From positions 13,281,501 to 13,345,500 of the forward strand of contig NC_092798.1 of assembly GCF_918797505.1 (NCBI RefSeq): a stretch of DNA of 64,000 nt, in the 5' to 3' direction. The position numbers and the translations under genes are program-made. The stretch is from Bemisia tabaci (lineage: Eukaryota; Arthropoda; Insecta; Hemiptera; Aleyrodidae). The notes beneath the pieces were generated by a model that saw nothing but the letters and a program-made list of their open reading frames with translations, searched no databases and was not told the origin of the DNA. The stretch's first letter is position 1; each line of letters opens with the position of its first letter. Positions 15,001 to 23,586 of this stretch are shown here, in pieces.

Positions 15001-18000
15001 GGTGTAGTATATTAACTCACTGGTGCCTGCTGTACAGTAAACTTATCAGAGTTGTATACTCTCACTTTGTGTGCTACTGGAATAAATTAAAGTACATACG
15101 ACTAATAAGCTTGCGGCACAATACCGGTAAGTTTGTGTGCGACGAGGATTAAGGTTAGCTGAGGCGAAATCATCCTGCCTTTTTTTAGTGTTCAATTAAA
15201 AAAACCGAATTTTTCGATCAAATGAACCGAAGCTCAGTTTTTGTGACAAAAAGTACGGTTACTTGAGACAAAAAATATTGGTACTCATATTGGGAAAAAA
15301 GTTTAATAATTTTTACTGAACTCATTTTCTCAACGAGTACAGCGAGAACAGTTTTTTCAACACCGTGAGATAATGATGATAGAAAAGTTTCCAACAAAAA
15401 GTACTTGCTCAGTAGATTTACGAAGTCTTGAAGGAAAAAAAGAGGGATTCGAAAATTAGGTAGCGGTTAGATCGACGTTAATTTTCCAGTGATATTGCGC
15501 AGGGTACCCAAAGCTTAGTAAAAAATAAAGTTTCGATGAAACCTGCGCATGTCCGAGCGAGGCCCAAAAGAGCCAGCATGCCGTTAAAAAACGAATGAAG
15601 TAAAGACTAATCAATTTGCTGGGAGTAAAAGTTGGAGGAAAAAAAATAGCAGGTGGGTTTTTATTTTCCGTCGTTTTCCCGTTTTTCTATCCATCGACTC
15701 CGGGACAAGTAATTGGATCATTATTCCTCCAGGGAAATTTTCAACGGCCTTTCGACACGGGGTTTATAAATGGGACACTTAATCCGAACATTACATTGTG
15801 TTAACACTGAACTAACGACCGTCCAAAGCCTAATGCGTCTCTAATCATTCGAAAATATGCTGAAACGAAAGGACGGATAGAAAAAAACTCCTACTCTTTC
15901 TGGAAAAAGAGGGAGAGGGGGAAGGACAAGGGAGAAGGGATTGGGAAGGGTGGGGGAAGAGGGGGCAAGGGGTATTTAGGGGGGAGGGAGAGAGGAGAGA
16001 GGAGAGAGGAAAGAGGAGAGAGAGAGGAACGAGGAGTGAGATTAGTAGGAAAGCCCGACTCAACGAAAAAAAAAACGCCTTAAATTGAGAATGATACTGT
16101 GCAACACAGGGAAGCTCGAATAGTTGTATCATTCCATTATTTACGATATTCCGATGGTTAAAGTTTGAATTCACTTAGGAGGAGAAAGGGAGGGAAGAAA
16201 CGGGGTAGAGAGGGGGGAGAGGGAGGGAGGGAGACATAGAGAGAAGAGAGGGAAGACTGGAGAAATAAAATAGGTAAGAGGATGGAAACCCTGCGGGCGT
16301 ATGGTATACTTTTGTTAACTTCGAATCAGACGAAATGACACGACGGGGATTCTACCAGTTTTTGCGTGAAACTTCATAATAATGCAGCACCTAATTTAAT
16401 TTAATCTGGTTAAAGTTTCACGTAAAAATTTTACTCGGTGCATCCCTTACGGCGGCAGTGAGTTGAGACAACAATTAGGCAACTGAACATAGTTGTAAAC
16501 ATCGTTTGCGTACATCTTTCATTGCCATGAGCGTTTCAATGGTAACTGCTGACTAAACTGGGCGCGAGAATATCCTTGGTTTTTAGACGAGTGAATGCGA
16601 TTATTGGAGGCAATATATGACAAAATGACCGAATTTGTTGAAATATATGTATTTAAATGGGAAATGCCGCCTGATGACGTCACAAGGCGGGAAATATTTT
16701 CACTTTTAAATCTACTTATCGACAATTTCCCGTTTCGGAAAAAATTATAAAAAAAAAAAAAAACCGCAAGCTCGGCGCATTAAAATCTGCCAGATAAAGC
16801 AATAAAATTTACTGCGTAAATTCTCGAGGGATTCCAACCTAGTGATTTAAAATTGGATACGCAAGCCAATAAGCCACCCTAGCCGGCGAGAGGGGGTTGA
16901 TTTCCCAAAAAATCTGGCAAGGATCGATGCGCGATTGAAACGTGCGAACGATTTGAGCCTCGGGCGATTAATCTTTTATTCCCGTCAGAGAAGGCGCGAA
17001 GGCACTTTATTTGGGCAACTCTTTGCCGGAGTATTAAACTTTTCGAAGAAGGCTAACTCAAGGTGTGACGTCTCGACAGTCCAGAATTCGACTCTAGCGA
17101 GCCCGTGTCACCGCAACCCTTTCCTCCCGATTCTGCGTCAATGTTGCCAAATTTTAGGATAACATTTTCACAGTGCACGGAAAATTATACGTAAAATAAT
17201 GGTACTTTCAGGCACAATCTGGCGACAGCGATCGGTGTCGAGTTCGGGAAAGAATAAATCACGACGACAGCCGTTTTTGACGGCGCGGAACTTAGTCAGT
17301 GAACCGAAACGGGTGGAACGGTATTTTGCTCTGCACTGCTGAGCGAAGGAAAAACACCGTATGAACAATCAAATGTTGCCAAATTTCTTCCCGGAAAATA
17401 TTAATTTTATAGAAAAGCTCTGAATATGGATCCTTGAAATTTTCAGACACTTCCGATCAAATTACGAACAAAATTCTCTAAAAAATCGGAGGAAAAATAT
17501 GTACGCAATTTCCCGAAAATTCGTGATTTGTCAAGGAAAATTTGGCAACGTCTGACGGTTTTCGCAGCCTTTTCCCTTAGCACGGCAGAACATAGAGTAC
17601 AATAGAGTCGCAAAGTACTGGAGCGGCGATGAAGCCAATCCATGAACAGGCGTTTCCGAGCCGCGTGTGCTCCGAAAATAGTGAACCATTTGCGAACCCA
17701 ACGGCATTTTGTAACACGGCGGCTTATGGAGAAATCAAGAACTGCTTGTGTTTTTTAGGTATTTCATAATTCAATCAGCATTAATTTTTGCAAATTTTGC
17801 TATTTAAAGGTAGTCAAAGCCATAATGAATCCATTGATGTATATTACTCCTGGATAATATTCATATTGGGATTTAATTTCTGACTTATACCAAGTGTGAA
17901 CCAACCGGCATTTCTTATCACGGCGGCTTACGGGAAAAGCAACGACTGTCCGTGTTTTTTCGACATTTTTTAATTTCATCGATATTAATTTGTGCAAATT

Positions 18001-21000
18001 TTGCTATAATTAGATAGTCAAAGTCATAATGAATCCATTGATGTATGTTACTCCGAGATAATATTCATATATGGACTCAATTTCAGACTTATTACCGGCC
18101 TACTTATTTTAGCTGGTTCAGTGTGTGTCTAGCCGACGAACGGAGCCGAGTCGGGACGGTCGGGAGTGGGGAGCGCTGAGCGCGAGTCTCTGCGTATGCG
18201 TCATCGCTAGTCGCCGCACACTAGTCTCCGGAGAACTGGACAAAACAGCCTCGAAAAGTGACTTCATCGGCGATCCAGTACTTTGCGACTCTATTGTACT
18301 CTATGGGCAGAACAGCAAAATACTCGAGTTATATTCGGATAACCTCAAATCAGGTTCTGACCAAGCTGTGAGTGAGGAGTTTGTCACTCGCAGACAAATA
18401 CAGATCTCCAGAGACAAGTAGAGACGCTTCACTAGCATCTCAGCGATTCTGGGAACTTTGACGATCGGAGTTTCAACAAATCGACAAGTGCCGAGGCGGG
18501 AATGATCGATTTTCGGTATTTCCCCATTTGAGGCTGTGGTAAAGAATCGATTTATTGAGGTGTCCGCTGCGAACACCCTGTTTATCGATCCTTTTCCATA
18601 GGTTTAAATTACAGATCGACCGATATATCGCAAAGCACGCCACGCCACTGATATCGACGACTTAGGTCGAGAAATGAGTATCTTCCACTGAAACTTAGCA
18701 AATTTCCGTTAATGTTTTATTTTTATCGGCAGCTTTTCTTTGAATATTTTCGAATGAAAGCAGAAAACTCACGGAGAATCAAGTGTACATGTAGGCATTT
18801 GGATTAGCTGCCTTAGTGGACCAAAAAAATAACACAATATTACATACACCAAGCCTGTTAAATACAAAATAGGTGAATGACGACTAAAACGGTGCAGCAA
18901 CTTATTGAACTCCTGAGAAGGTGAAAGTGCATAAACATCTAATTGAAGGCGACTTGCGTGTTCCGTTTTCTCAATTATTTTTCTCTCACTTTTTTACTCA
19001 ATGCCACCTTTGTGATTATAATTATTTGCTACTTTTCAGCTGTATCCGCTCATTTGACTGACAGAATGAAGAAATTTTTAGCGTTGCAATGAGCTTTAGT
19101 TTTTTATAATTTATCCGATGCTTTTGCCAGGATTCGTCGAAAGAAGAGTAAAAGCTCGTTGAATTTTCTGCGAGTCCCGACAAATGAAGCAAAGCATTGA
19201 AAAAGGGTTCCGAGAGATTTACAAAAATCTTCGAGTCAAATTTGGTTGGAGACGTCCCAATTTAAATGGACCGCATTTAGCAGAGAGGAACCAAGCCAAA
19301 TCAGCTACTGCCAAATTTCATTGGGAAATTAAATACTTTTACATAAAATGGTTGTGCGGCTTTTGTGCAAATTTCAGTGAATTTTCAGCACAGTGCAAGG
19401 CAAATTCCACAAAATTCCTAAAGGAATGCGCACAAACGTTCTCTCGTAATAAAGTAAATTGCCCCGTTACATCTGGCAATACCTGATGTGGCTTAGTTTC
19501 TTTCTGCTAAACGCGGTCCAAATTGCTGTCGCATCATTGTGTAGAGAACCATTTTTAATGATAGCATGGTAATTGATTTAAAAATCGAGCTACAAGTCAA
19601 AATAAACACGTGATATTTCAAACTACATGTAGATGAGAAATGAGATAAAACTAGCGAGAAACAAAGCAAACGTTCTTATAAGTTTTATATTATTTCTCAT
19701 CTACATGTAGTTTGAAATATTACTTGTTTGTTTGGCTTGTAGCTCGATTTTTTAATCAATGGACCACTAGACAAGGTACGAATTTAAGCAATCTGATACA
19801 TGTTTCTTAACCAGAATTTCACGTAAAAAACGATTCACACAACGAAAATTACGGAAACCAACTCCTAACGAAGATATTAACGTTTTTATTTCACATTGGT
19901 TACGAGGAATTTGAACTGCCCGCTCACAAGAAACTCAAAACTCTACGTGAGTCAAATCGCCCACTACAACGGTTTCAGCAAGCTTCTCAATCGAGCAATG
20001 TTCATTTCCCATCATGTGTTGTTCAAACTATTAGCAATTTGCTACAACTGAGCCAAAGCGTCAAGATTGAGGTTGCCAGATTTTTATAGCGCAGAGACTG
20101 TCATGATAACGTTTAGCGCGCGATGTGAATCACGTAGAGCATTGTGTTTTCATGAGCGGGTGGTCTGAATTCACGCATTAAGAATCATTAAATATCTTCG
20201 TAAGGAGTTAATTTCGGTAATTTTCGTTGTGTGCATCGTGTTTTACGTAAAATTTTGGTTAAGAAACATGTATCAGAATGCTGAAATTCGTACCTTATCT
20301 AGTGGTCCATTACAATGTTCTGCCCAAATTAGCCAGCCAAAGAGCTTGATGCAAAAAACGGCTTTTTTCGCCCCCCCTCTGGAAGTTCTTCAGACTTGTC
20401 TATTGATTACTCATACTTGAGCGCTTCTTTTCCCAAATTTTCAGACCCCCAAAAAATTTTGGGGGGGAGCTAGGGGGGGTGGAAGTCAAAACCTGTGAAC
20501 CTCGATATCTCTTGAACAAAGAAAGATATCGAGGTCCGGTTTGGACGAAAAATCGTCTAAAATTGCATACTTTAAGATTCTAAAGGTCGAAATCCCGATA
20601 TCACATTTTTAAGTCAACATATGTGCTTTTTTCCAGTTTTTAGGTCTAGAAAATTTCTTTTAAACGAAAAATTTACAAAGATCTCAATTTTTTATTTGAA
20701 CCAAAACCAGTTTTTTAAATTGTTCGTCTTTTTCCGCATCCAACGAGTGGTCCATTAAGCTGGGGAACCAAACGGTTCCGGAGTTATGATCGATTGAAGT
20801 TTTCGCTCAACGCGCGCCGACCGATTTTCGCGTGCAAAAAAGTCGGATTTGACTGTTATTAGATCAGATTGAATGTTCAAACTGAGCAAAATGCTTTATT
20901 AGGGACTCTTGAGGGTCGCTGAGTTCAGAAATTACCGATACTTCCAAAAAATTCACGTTTTTTAAATTGCAGCTTCGGACAGGACCACTGAGCGGCCGGT

Positions 21001-21877
21001 CGGCGCTCAGTGGGCCTCTAAAATAGCGCTGCGGAGCTGTAATTTTAAAAACGTAAATTATTTGGAAGTATCTGTAATTTCTGAACTCAGCGACCCTCAA
21101 GAGTCCCTAATAAAGCATTTTGCTCAGTTTGAACATTCAATCTGATCTAATAACAGTCAAATCCGACTTTTTTGCACGCGAAAATCGGTCGGCGCGCGTT
21201 GAGCGAAAACTTCAATCGATCATAACTCCGGAACCGTTTGGTTCCCCAGCTTAATGGACCACTCGTTGGATGCGGAAAAAGACGAACAATTTAAAAAACT
21301 GGTTTTGGTTCAAATAAAAAATTGAGATCTTTGTAAATTTTTCGTTTAAAAGAAATTTTCTAGACCTAAAAACTGGAAAAAAGCACATATGTTGACTTAA
21401 AAATGTGATATCGGGATTTCGACCTTTAGAATCTTAAAGTATGCAATTTTAGACGATTTTTCGTCCAAACCGGACCTCGATATCTTTCTTCGTTCAAGAG
21501 ATATCGAGGTTCACAGGTTTTGACTTCCACCCCCCCTAGCTCCCCCCCAAAATTTTTTGGGGGTCTGAAAATTTGGGAAAAGAAGCGCTCAAGTATGAGT
21601 AATCAATAGACAAAGTCTGAAGAACTTCCAGAGGGGGGGCGAAAAAAGCCGTTTTTGCATCAAGCTCTTTGGTAATAAAATGTATTTAAATGATAACATG
21701 AAATAAGGACTCACCTGGGCTTTGCTTGGGTGTGGGCCGCCTTGGAATTCAATGGTCCCATAGGCGTCGGTCGGGGACGCCATCGTGTGCTTGGAGGGGC
21801 TCCATATTTCGTCCCCCGCTTTCTCCGCTTGCGCAACCGAGGAGCTGTGATAGGCCAACGATTGCCCGCAGCAACAT
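226..21877 (-). CDS. Trpm: TRPM channel gene, N-terminal half (multi-exon, partial at both ends)
   Basis: Exons, in coding order: 21877-21715, 14536-14323, 11863-11704, 11044-10908, 9633-9477, 8502-8355, 7802-7613, 7010-6880, 6161-6034, 5086-4894, 4473-4284, 3893-3682, 3245-3066, 2968-2843 (uncertain) and 447-226. All but the uncertain one have AG acceptors, GT donors and phases that join without stops. They give roughly 810-850 residues. TRPM hallmarks seen in order are [130 protein letters not shown] and [19 protein letters not shown] proteins are tetrameric plasma-membrane cation channels; the single insect member is linked to divalent-metal homeostasis (family knowledge). The encoded part is cytosolic. 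The six-helix pore domain and coiled coil are left of the window; the start codon was not found. Confidence 0.95.
448..2842 (-). other. TRPM intron, 2.4 kb
   Basis: AT-rich intron with short A/T runs. No TIR element, no recognisable coding segment. A further small exon here cannot be excluded because the donor of the preceding exon is uncertain. Confidence 0.6.
2843..2968 (-). CDS. Trpm: Probable TRPM cassette exon, 42 codons, 3' end uncertain
   Basis: After the acceptor gattatag the phase-0 frame reads [20 protein letters not shown] and stays open. The next exon only tolerates phase 0, which allows donors after codon 9 (gtgaaa) or after codon 42 (gtagtt, used here). A stronger-looking gtgagc at codon 21 would break the frame. 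Charged helical composition fits the variable linker before S1. A 126-bp, phase 0-0 exon could be optional. Confidence 0.45.
3066..3245 (-). CDS. Trpm: TRPM exon: [30 protein letters not shown]
   Basis: Acceptor gttgttgtccag and donor gtatct, both phase 0 (60 codons). Encodes [20 protein letters not shown], then an acidic, low-complexity stretch ending TEADIE. This is the pre-membrane linker, variable in length between TRPMs. Confidence 0.93.
3682..3893 (-). CDS. Trpm: TRPM exon: [19 protein letters not shown]...[14 protein letters not shown]
   Basis: Acceptor caattttcag and donor gtaagc. Encodes [20 protein letters not shown] and [19 protein letters not shown], near-invariant in insect TRPM. 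The other two frames contain stops, which fixes the incoming phase. Ends in phase 0. Confidence 0.97.
4284..4473 (-). CDS. Trpm: TRPM exon: [28 protein letters not shown]
   Basis: Acceptor ctcttgcag. Encodes [20 protein letters not shown] and [19 protein letters not shown]. The 3' end was set at gtgatt because only a one-base carry avoids stops in the next exon, and the junction [15 protein letters not shown] then matches the TRPM pattern. The frame stays open past this donor to 4099, so retention or a downstream donor is possible but looks unlike TRPM. Confidence 0.9.
4894..5086 (-). CDS. Trpm: TRPM exon: variable linker ending [11 protein letters not shown]
   Basis: Acceptor gtgttttccag and donor gtaagt. 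The first base finishes an Arg codon; the exon reads [13 protein letters not shown], a basic and Ser-rich linker, and then [12 protein letters not shown]. The linker is the family's variable loop and the last motif is conserved. Ends in phase 0. Confidence 0.93.
6034..6161 (-). CDS. Trpm: TRPM exon: [19 protein letters not shown]
   Basis: Acceptor cgttttcag and donor gtatgt. Encodes [20 protein letters not shown] and [19 protein letters not shown], conserved across TRPM1/3/6/7-type proteins. Leaves in phase 2. Confidence 0.97.
6880..7010 (-). CDS. Trpm: TRPM exon: [25 protein letters not shown]
   Basis: Acceptor tttattccag and donor gtgagt. Encodes [20 protein letters not shown] and [15 protein letters not shown], a canonical TRPM helical-repeat sequence, ending in phase 0. 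Confidence 0.97.
7613..7802 (-). CDS. Trpm: TRPM exon: ITVFRISE...[15 protein letters not shown]
   Basis: Acceptor tcatttcag and donor gtaagc. It reads [10 protein letters not shown] and then [20 protein letters not shown], a diagnostic TRPM block in which each ankyrin-like helical repeat begins. It leaves in phase 1. Confidence 0.97.
8355..8502 (-). CDS. Trpm: TRPM exon: [18 protein letters not shown]
   Basis: Acceptor tttctgtag and donor gtaagt. The frame gives [20 protein letters not shown] and ends ECTRKKNL in phase 0. This is the helical region following the SLOG fold. Confidence 0.93.
8911..9454 (-). repeat. tRNA-derived SINE
   Basis: Read on the minus strand, it begins GCCTCAGTGATGTAG with an A-box-like TAGTAGTGGTCAAGG (complement of 9424-9438) and a B-box-like GGTCCTGGGTTAAATCC (complement of 9387-9403). 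It ends at 8911 in a short CTTA-type repeated tail. The 9-bp AAATTTTAG flanks both sides (8901-8909 and 9455-9463), a typical target-site duplication. It lies in the TRPM intron, in the same orientation as the gene. Confidence 0.8.
9477..9633 (-). CDS. Trpm: TRPM exon: [12 protein letters not shown] / [12 protein letters not shown]
   Basis: Acceptor gatttcag and donor gtaact. It encodes [20 protein letters not shown] and then [20 protein letters not shown], the end of the nucleotide-binding fold. The junction with the previous exon reads LHPCTHCSTPV, a slightly variable loop in the family. A tRNA-derived SINE lies about 14 bp beyond the donor hexamer. Confidence 0.96.
9634..10907 (-). other. 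TRPM intron
   Basis: Besides the short hairpin at 9713-9755 and a G run near 9941, this AT-rich intron holds nothing I can identify. Confidence 0.6.
9713..9755. repeat. Short hairpin (AGAAGGT.CC arms)
   Basis: GGCACCTTCTGATCTC and its near-complement GGAGATCAGAAGGTACC face each other across a short loop in a TRPM intron. Confidence 0.6.
10908..11044 (-). CDS. Trpm: TRPM exon: [16 protein letters not shown] segment
   Basis: Acceptor tttattccag and donor gtaagt. The exon reads [20 protein letters not shown] and then [19 protein letters not shown], among the best conserved TRPM blocks. It enters in phase 2 and leaves one base into a codon. Confidence 0.97.
11704..11863 (-). CDS. Trpm: TRPM exon: [11 protein letters not shown] segment
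   Basis: Acceptor aacttttcag and donor gtaaat. The split codon joins to give [12 protein letters not shown], followed by [20 protein letters not shown] and a loop ending YHSISSP. Phases in and out (1 and 2) match the neighbours. The intron before it carries the polyA/poly-C-rich and family-U sequences around 12.0-13.3 kb. Confidence 0.97.
12060..12090. repeat. A homopolymer, 31 bp
   Basis: Uninterrupted A run in a TRPM intron, preceded by a G run at 12004-12013. Confidence 0.95.
12872..13005 (+). repeat. Family U repeat, copy 1
   Basis: Shares about 120 bp with 52750-52880, including AACGGCGCAGAGATACAACT and TTGATGGATGTCCGT. Weaker relatives lie at 24546-24660 and 30848-30962. Nature unknown. 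Confidence 0.75.
13006..13730. other. Unclassified intronic stretch with C run and GGTCAATTTGACC palindrome
   Basis: Contains a C run at 13189-13208, a GGCCGCC-rich part and, near 13700, the palindrome GGTCAATTTGACC. It may be one unidentified element; no second copy was seen in the window. Confidence 0.4.
13733..14110 (+). repeat. Family C, divergent copy C6
   Basis: Follows the C consensus loosely: TCTGATGTATGTTTCTT, AGAACACGATT, a GCACTACAACG box and a truncated tail with TGACGTACT. Terminal repeats are lost. Confidence 0.55.
14323..14536 (-). CDS. Trpm: TRPM exon: start of SLOG-type fold
   Basis: Acceptor tttgtcctacag and donor gtgggt. It reads [20 protein letters not shown], then [18 protein letters not shown] and [11 protein letters not shown], all invariant TRPM segments. 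This is the first half of the Rossmann-like (SLOG/LSDAT) N-terminal domain that binds nucleotide in some vertebrate TRPMs. It ends one base into a Gly codon, which is completed by the next exon. Confidence 0.97.
14602..14854. repeat. Family A TIR element, copy A1
   Basis: Outer arms CTGCCGTAACGAGGAAAAAC and GTTCTTCCTGCACGGCAG face each other over about 250 bp, with the second-tier motif GGCAA / TTGCC inside. Non-coding, so a MITE-like element. It lies just upstream of the acceptor of the 14323-14536 exon, in the 7.2 kb intron. Confidence 0.8.
15185..15890. other. Unique intronic sequence
   Basis: No gene or repeat recognised. The short open frame 15616-15804 has no family features. Confidence 0.5.
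15890..16265. repeat. Purine-rich (GGGAGA)n tracts
   Basis: Two G/A-only blocks (about 15899-16034 and 16176-16265) of degenerate GGGAGAGGA units flank roughly 140 bp of normal sequence. Confidence 0.85.
16519..16735 (-). repeat. Family G repeat with TGACGTCA core, copy G1
   Basis: Matches copies at 47778-48096, 53739-53990 and 62764-63040 around the core GCCGCCTGATGACGTCAC, with a shared GGGAAAT, TATGACAAAATGA arm. Both flanks resemble F1's interior. Confidence 0.75.
17331..17588. repeat. Family A TIR element, copy A2
   Basis: CTGCACTGCTGAGCGAAGG at the left and CCTTTTCCCTTAGCACGGCAG at the right, with GTTGCCAAATTTC / TTTGGCAACG inner arms. Confidence 0.8.
17692..18098 (+). repeat. Diverged tandem duplication, unit about 203 bp
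   Basis: Units at 17692-17890 and 17895-18098 share CACGGCGGCTTA, ATAATGAATCCATTGATGTA and GATAATATTCATAT in the same order with many substitutions between them, so the duplication is old. Confidence 0.8.
18110..18470. other. CpG-rich unique segment inside the TRPM intron
   Basis: Locally CpG-dense sequence (18120-18260) unlike the AT-rich flanks. An open frame 18125-18421 (+) has no recognisable domain. It could be a regulatory segment or remnant; nothing more can be said. Confidence 0.3.
18486..18650. repeat. Family E (hAT-type) TIR element, copy E1
   Basis: Arms AAGTGCCGAGGCGGGAATG and CACGCCACGCCACTG, with inner ATCGAT, CTGTGGTAAAGAATCGAT and GATCCTTTTCCATAG boxes. The flanking 8 bp match at 7 of 8 positions (AAATCGAC / ATATCGAC). 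Confidence 0.85.
19267..19521. repeat. Family R TIR element, copy R1
   Basis: Ends TGGACCGCATTTAGCAGAGA and TTCTGCTAAACGCGGTCCA are inverted repeats. Second copy at 23326-23586. Confidence 0.8.
19572..19760. repeat. Hairpin element with about 65-bp arms
   Basis: ATTGATTTAAAAATCGAGCT with CTACATGTAGATGAGAAAT is mirrored at the right end by ATTTCTCATCTACATGTAG and AGCTCGATTTTTTAATCAAT. Its right end touches the start of C1. Confidence 0.85.
19760..20309. repeat. Family C TIR element, copy C1 (full length, 550 bp)
   Basis: Starts TGGACCACTAGACAAGGTAC and ends with the complement GTACCTTATCTAGTGGTCCA; the inverted arms continue inward over roughly 90 bp. Interior boxes (CCCGCTCACAAGAAACTC, GAGCCAAAGCGTCAAGATT) are shared with C2, C3 and C4. 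No coding capacity. Confidence 0.88.
20337..21672. repeat. Giant near-perfect palindrome, 1.34 kb
   Basis: Left arm from CCAAAGAGCTTGATGC to the centre is repeated as its complement up to GCATCAAGCTCTTTGG. Arms are about 660 bp and differ only at scattered positions (for example GAACAAAG versus GAACGAAG, and small indels near the centre). The centre at about 20999 is itself a palindrome, CCACTGAGCG / CGCTCAGTGG. Boxes mirrored in both arms include GATATCGAGGT, the G run GGGGGGGAGCTAGGGGGGG and TTCAATCGATCATAACTCC. No open frame of substance. Could be a foldback transposon or a recent inverted duplication; transcription through TRPM would give a long hairpin RNA. Confidence 0.95.
21715..21877 (-). 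CDS. Trpm: TRPM exon: CCCGQ and [11 protein letters not shown] motifs
   Basis: Acceptor tttgttgcag precedes the exon and donor gtgagt follows it. The first base completes a codon begun in an unseen upstream exon, and the frame then reads [10 protein letters not shown] and later [20 protein letters not shown]. This is the conserved N-terminal cysteine-rich start of the TRPM homology region (humans have FCG in place of CCCG). It ends in phase 0 after SKAQ. It sits only 42 bp upstream, in gene orientation, of a 1.34 kb palindrome. It is separated from the next exon by a 7.2 kb intron full of repeats. Confidence 0.95.
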
Positions 21878-22144
21878 CTGCAACAAAAATCACCACCATC
21901 AAGTTTCAGATCTCACTCGGTTACATTTCTATATTTCACCGGCCCCTGAGTCAAATTTAGAAAACCATGACTCACTTAAAGCTCATTTTCAAGCTGAGAG
22001 TATGAACGATAAAATAAGTTTTCAAGTTCCGTTCCATAAATCTAAAATATTCGCGGGGGTAAAAATAGTGAAACTTGCGCATTGAAAGATCCTGGTATAA
22101 TGCGGGTGAGTTGCTTCTAGTCAAAACGTCCAATTTACAGGGTA

Positions 22145-22384
22145 CACTGGAAAAAAAAAAAGAAAAAAAACACATTGGATCTAGAGTCCAGACTCTTGAA
22201 AACATTGAAAAGAAAAATGACTCTTGATTCAAGCAGATTTAAGCTTAAATCAAAAGGAAATCCGCTCGAATTAAGAGGCTTGGCTCTTGATTTAAGCTTA
22301 AATCTGATTGAATCAAGAGTATTTTTTCTTGTCGATGTTTTTAAGAGTCTGGACTCTAGATCCAATGTGTTTTGTTTTCCAGTG
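22145..22384. repeat. Family B (CACTA-like) TIR element, copy B1
   Basis: Begins CACTGGAAAAAAAAAAAGAA and ends TTTTGTTTTCCAGTG, with long inverted arms carrying TTGGATCTAGAGTCCAGACT and its complement. Flanked by TA on both sides. 240 bp, nearly all hairpin. Confidence 0.9.
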
Positions 22385-22431
22385 TATCTATTAAAATACG
22401 CTGGCTAAAAATCAGTACTTTAACGGTGCTT

Positions 22432-22672
22432 TTTCAGTACATTCCCAAGAAATCCAATACCTCCTCGACTGAAAATTACAGTACTTTTTCAGCACCTCCA
22501 ATTGGTAAAATTCGAAAAACTTCAAAAATTTGAATTTCTCGCTTAAATTGCGACAAAAATGACAAAAATTTCCGGACCTTCTTGCAGAATTCCCGCACTT
22601 TCTCAATACTTCCGAACCGCCCTTAAAAAATCCGTACTATTTCCAGACCGGAAATTCCGGACTTGTAGACAC
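22432..22672 (+). repeat. Family S dispersed repeat, copy S1
   Basis: Shares AAAAATTTGAATTTCTCGCT, GCGACAAAAATGACAAAAAT and GACTTGTAGACAC in order with 49958-50162. Function unknown. Confidence 0.75.
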
Positions 22673-22741
22673 TTTGGATTTACGATGAAACTCTCTACAG
22701 CCTTGTGTTTTAGCTTATAATTGTTGGAGAAAAGGATTTGA

Positions 22742-22927
22742 GGAGGACATCGCGGAATTAAGCCACTTTAGATACTCACGTAGACGGGCAACAGTATAAC
22801 TATGGCTCGGCTTCAGAATCGGGTCAAGCGGAATACACTTATAATCATGCCTGCTAATTTTGCCCGGAAATTCCAAAATAACTCTCGATTCAAAACCTCC
22901 CGGAGGCCGAGCTGTTCGTCCGAACAC
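22742..22927 (-). other. Unrecognised open frame ending at a good splice donor
   Basis: The minus frame from 22927 reads GGFESRVILEFPGKISRHDY then KCIPLDPILKPSHSYTVARL. A gtgagtat donor follows at about 22784. It has protein-like composition and no stop, but I do not recognise it, and its phase does not join the 21715-21877 TRPM exon. Could be an exon of another transcript, a repeat remnant or chance. Confidence 0.2.
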
Positions 22928-23325
22928 TACACCGGTATTTGCACGCTGGCGATTCTATTTGATTGTATTCCCGACGGAACTTGGTTGAAGAGGCTGATCC
23001 GTAGCCCTTCGCGGGGCAAAAGTTCAAGATTAATAGAAGGCAAATAAACGTAAACTTAAAGGCTGACTGATTACTCCTTCTCTCCTGAGCTCGCGCTAAC
23101 AAAAGAGGTTTTAGAGAACTTCGACAAATTAGAATACAACCCACTTTTTCTTCCTTTCTTCTAGTTCTCTGTCCTGAATGCAACTTCAGTCTTATTCCTT
23201 TCTCCGATTACGAAATGCCGTGAGCTATGGGAACGGGAGCTTTCCTTGGCTTTTTCCTTTCTTAGACTGATTAAACTTGATCCTAGAGGCGTGTATTGCC
23301 TCTCCGTGAACATGCTGCTCGAACT

Positions 23326-23586
23326 TGGACCACGTCAAGCAAAAAGGAACCAAGCCACATAAGCTATTGCCGAATGTAATGGGGCAATTTAATTTGTTAT
23401 ACATGAAAGTGGTTGTGCGGATTTTTTGGTGTAGATTTCAGTGAATTTTCTGCGTAGTACGAGGCAAAATCCTTAAATTTTTTTTTTAAAAAAATCCGCA
23501 CCAATGTTGTCTTGTAAAAAATTAAACTGCTTGGTTTTTGACGACGGCTGCTGTGGCTTGGTTCCTTTCTGCCAAACGCGGCCCAC
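23326..23586. repeat. Family R TIR element, copy R2
   Basis: TTGGACCACGTCAAGCAAAA...TTCTGCCAAACGCGGCCCA ends; shares GGAACCAAGCCACATAAGCT, GTGGTTGTGCGG and TTTCAGTGAATTTTC with R1. Confidence 0.75.

Noticed and set aside
21589..21902. Overlapping open frames on both strands around the CCCGQ exon
   Set aside because: Only one minus-strand frame carries the TRPM motifs with matching splice sites; the others are shadows.
22715..22927. First TRPM exon candidate with a gtgagtat donor
   Set aside because: The phase at this donor does not join the CCCGQ exon and the sequence lacks the expected WIE...KREC segment.
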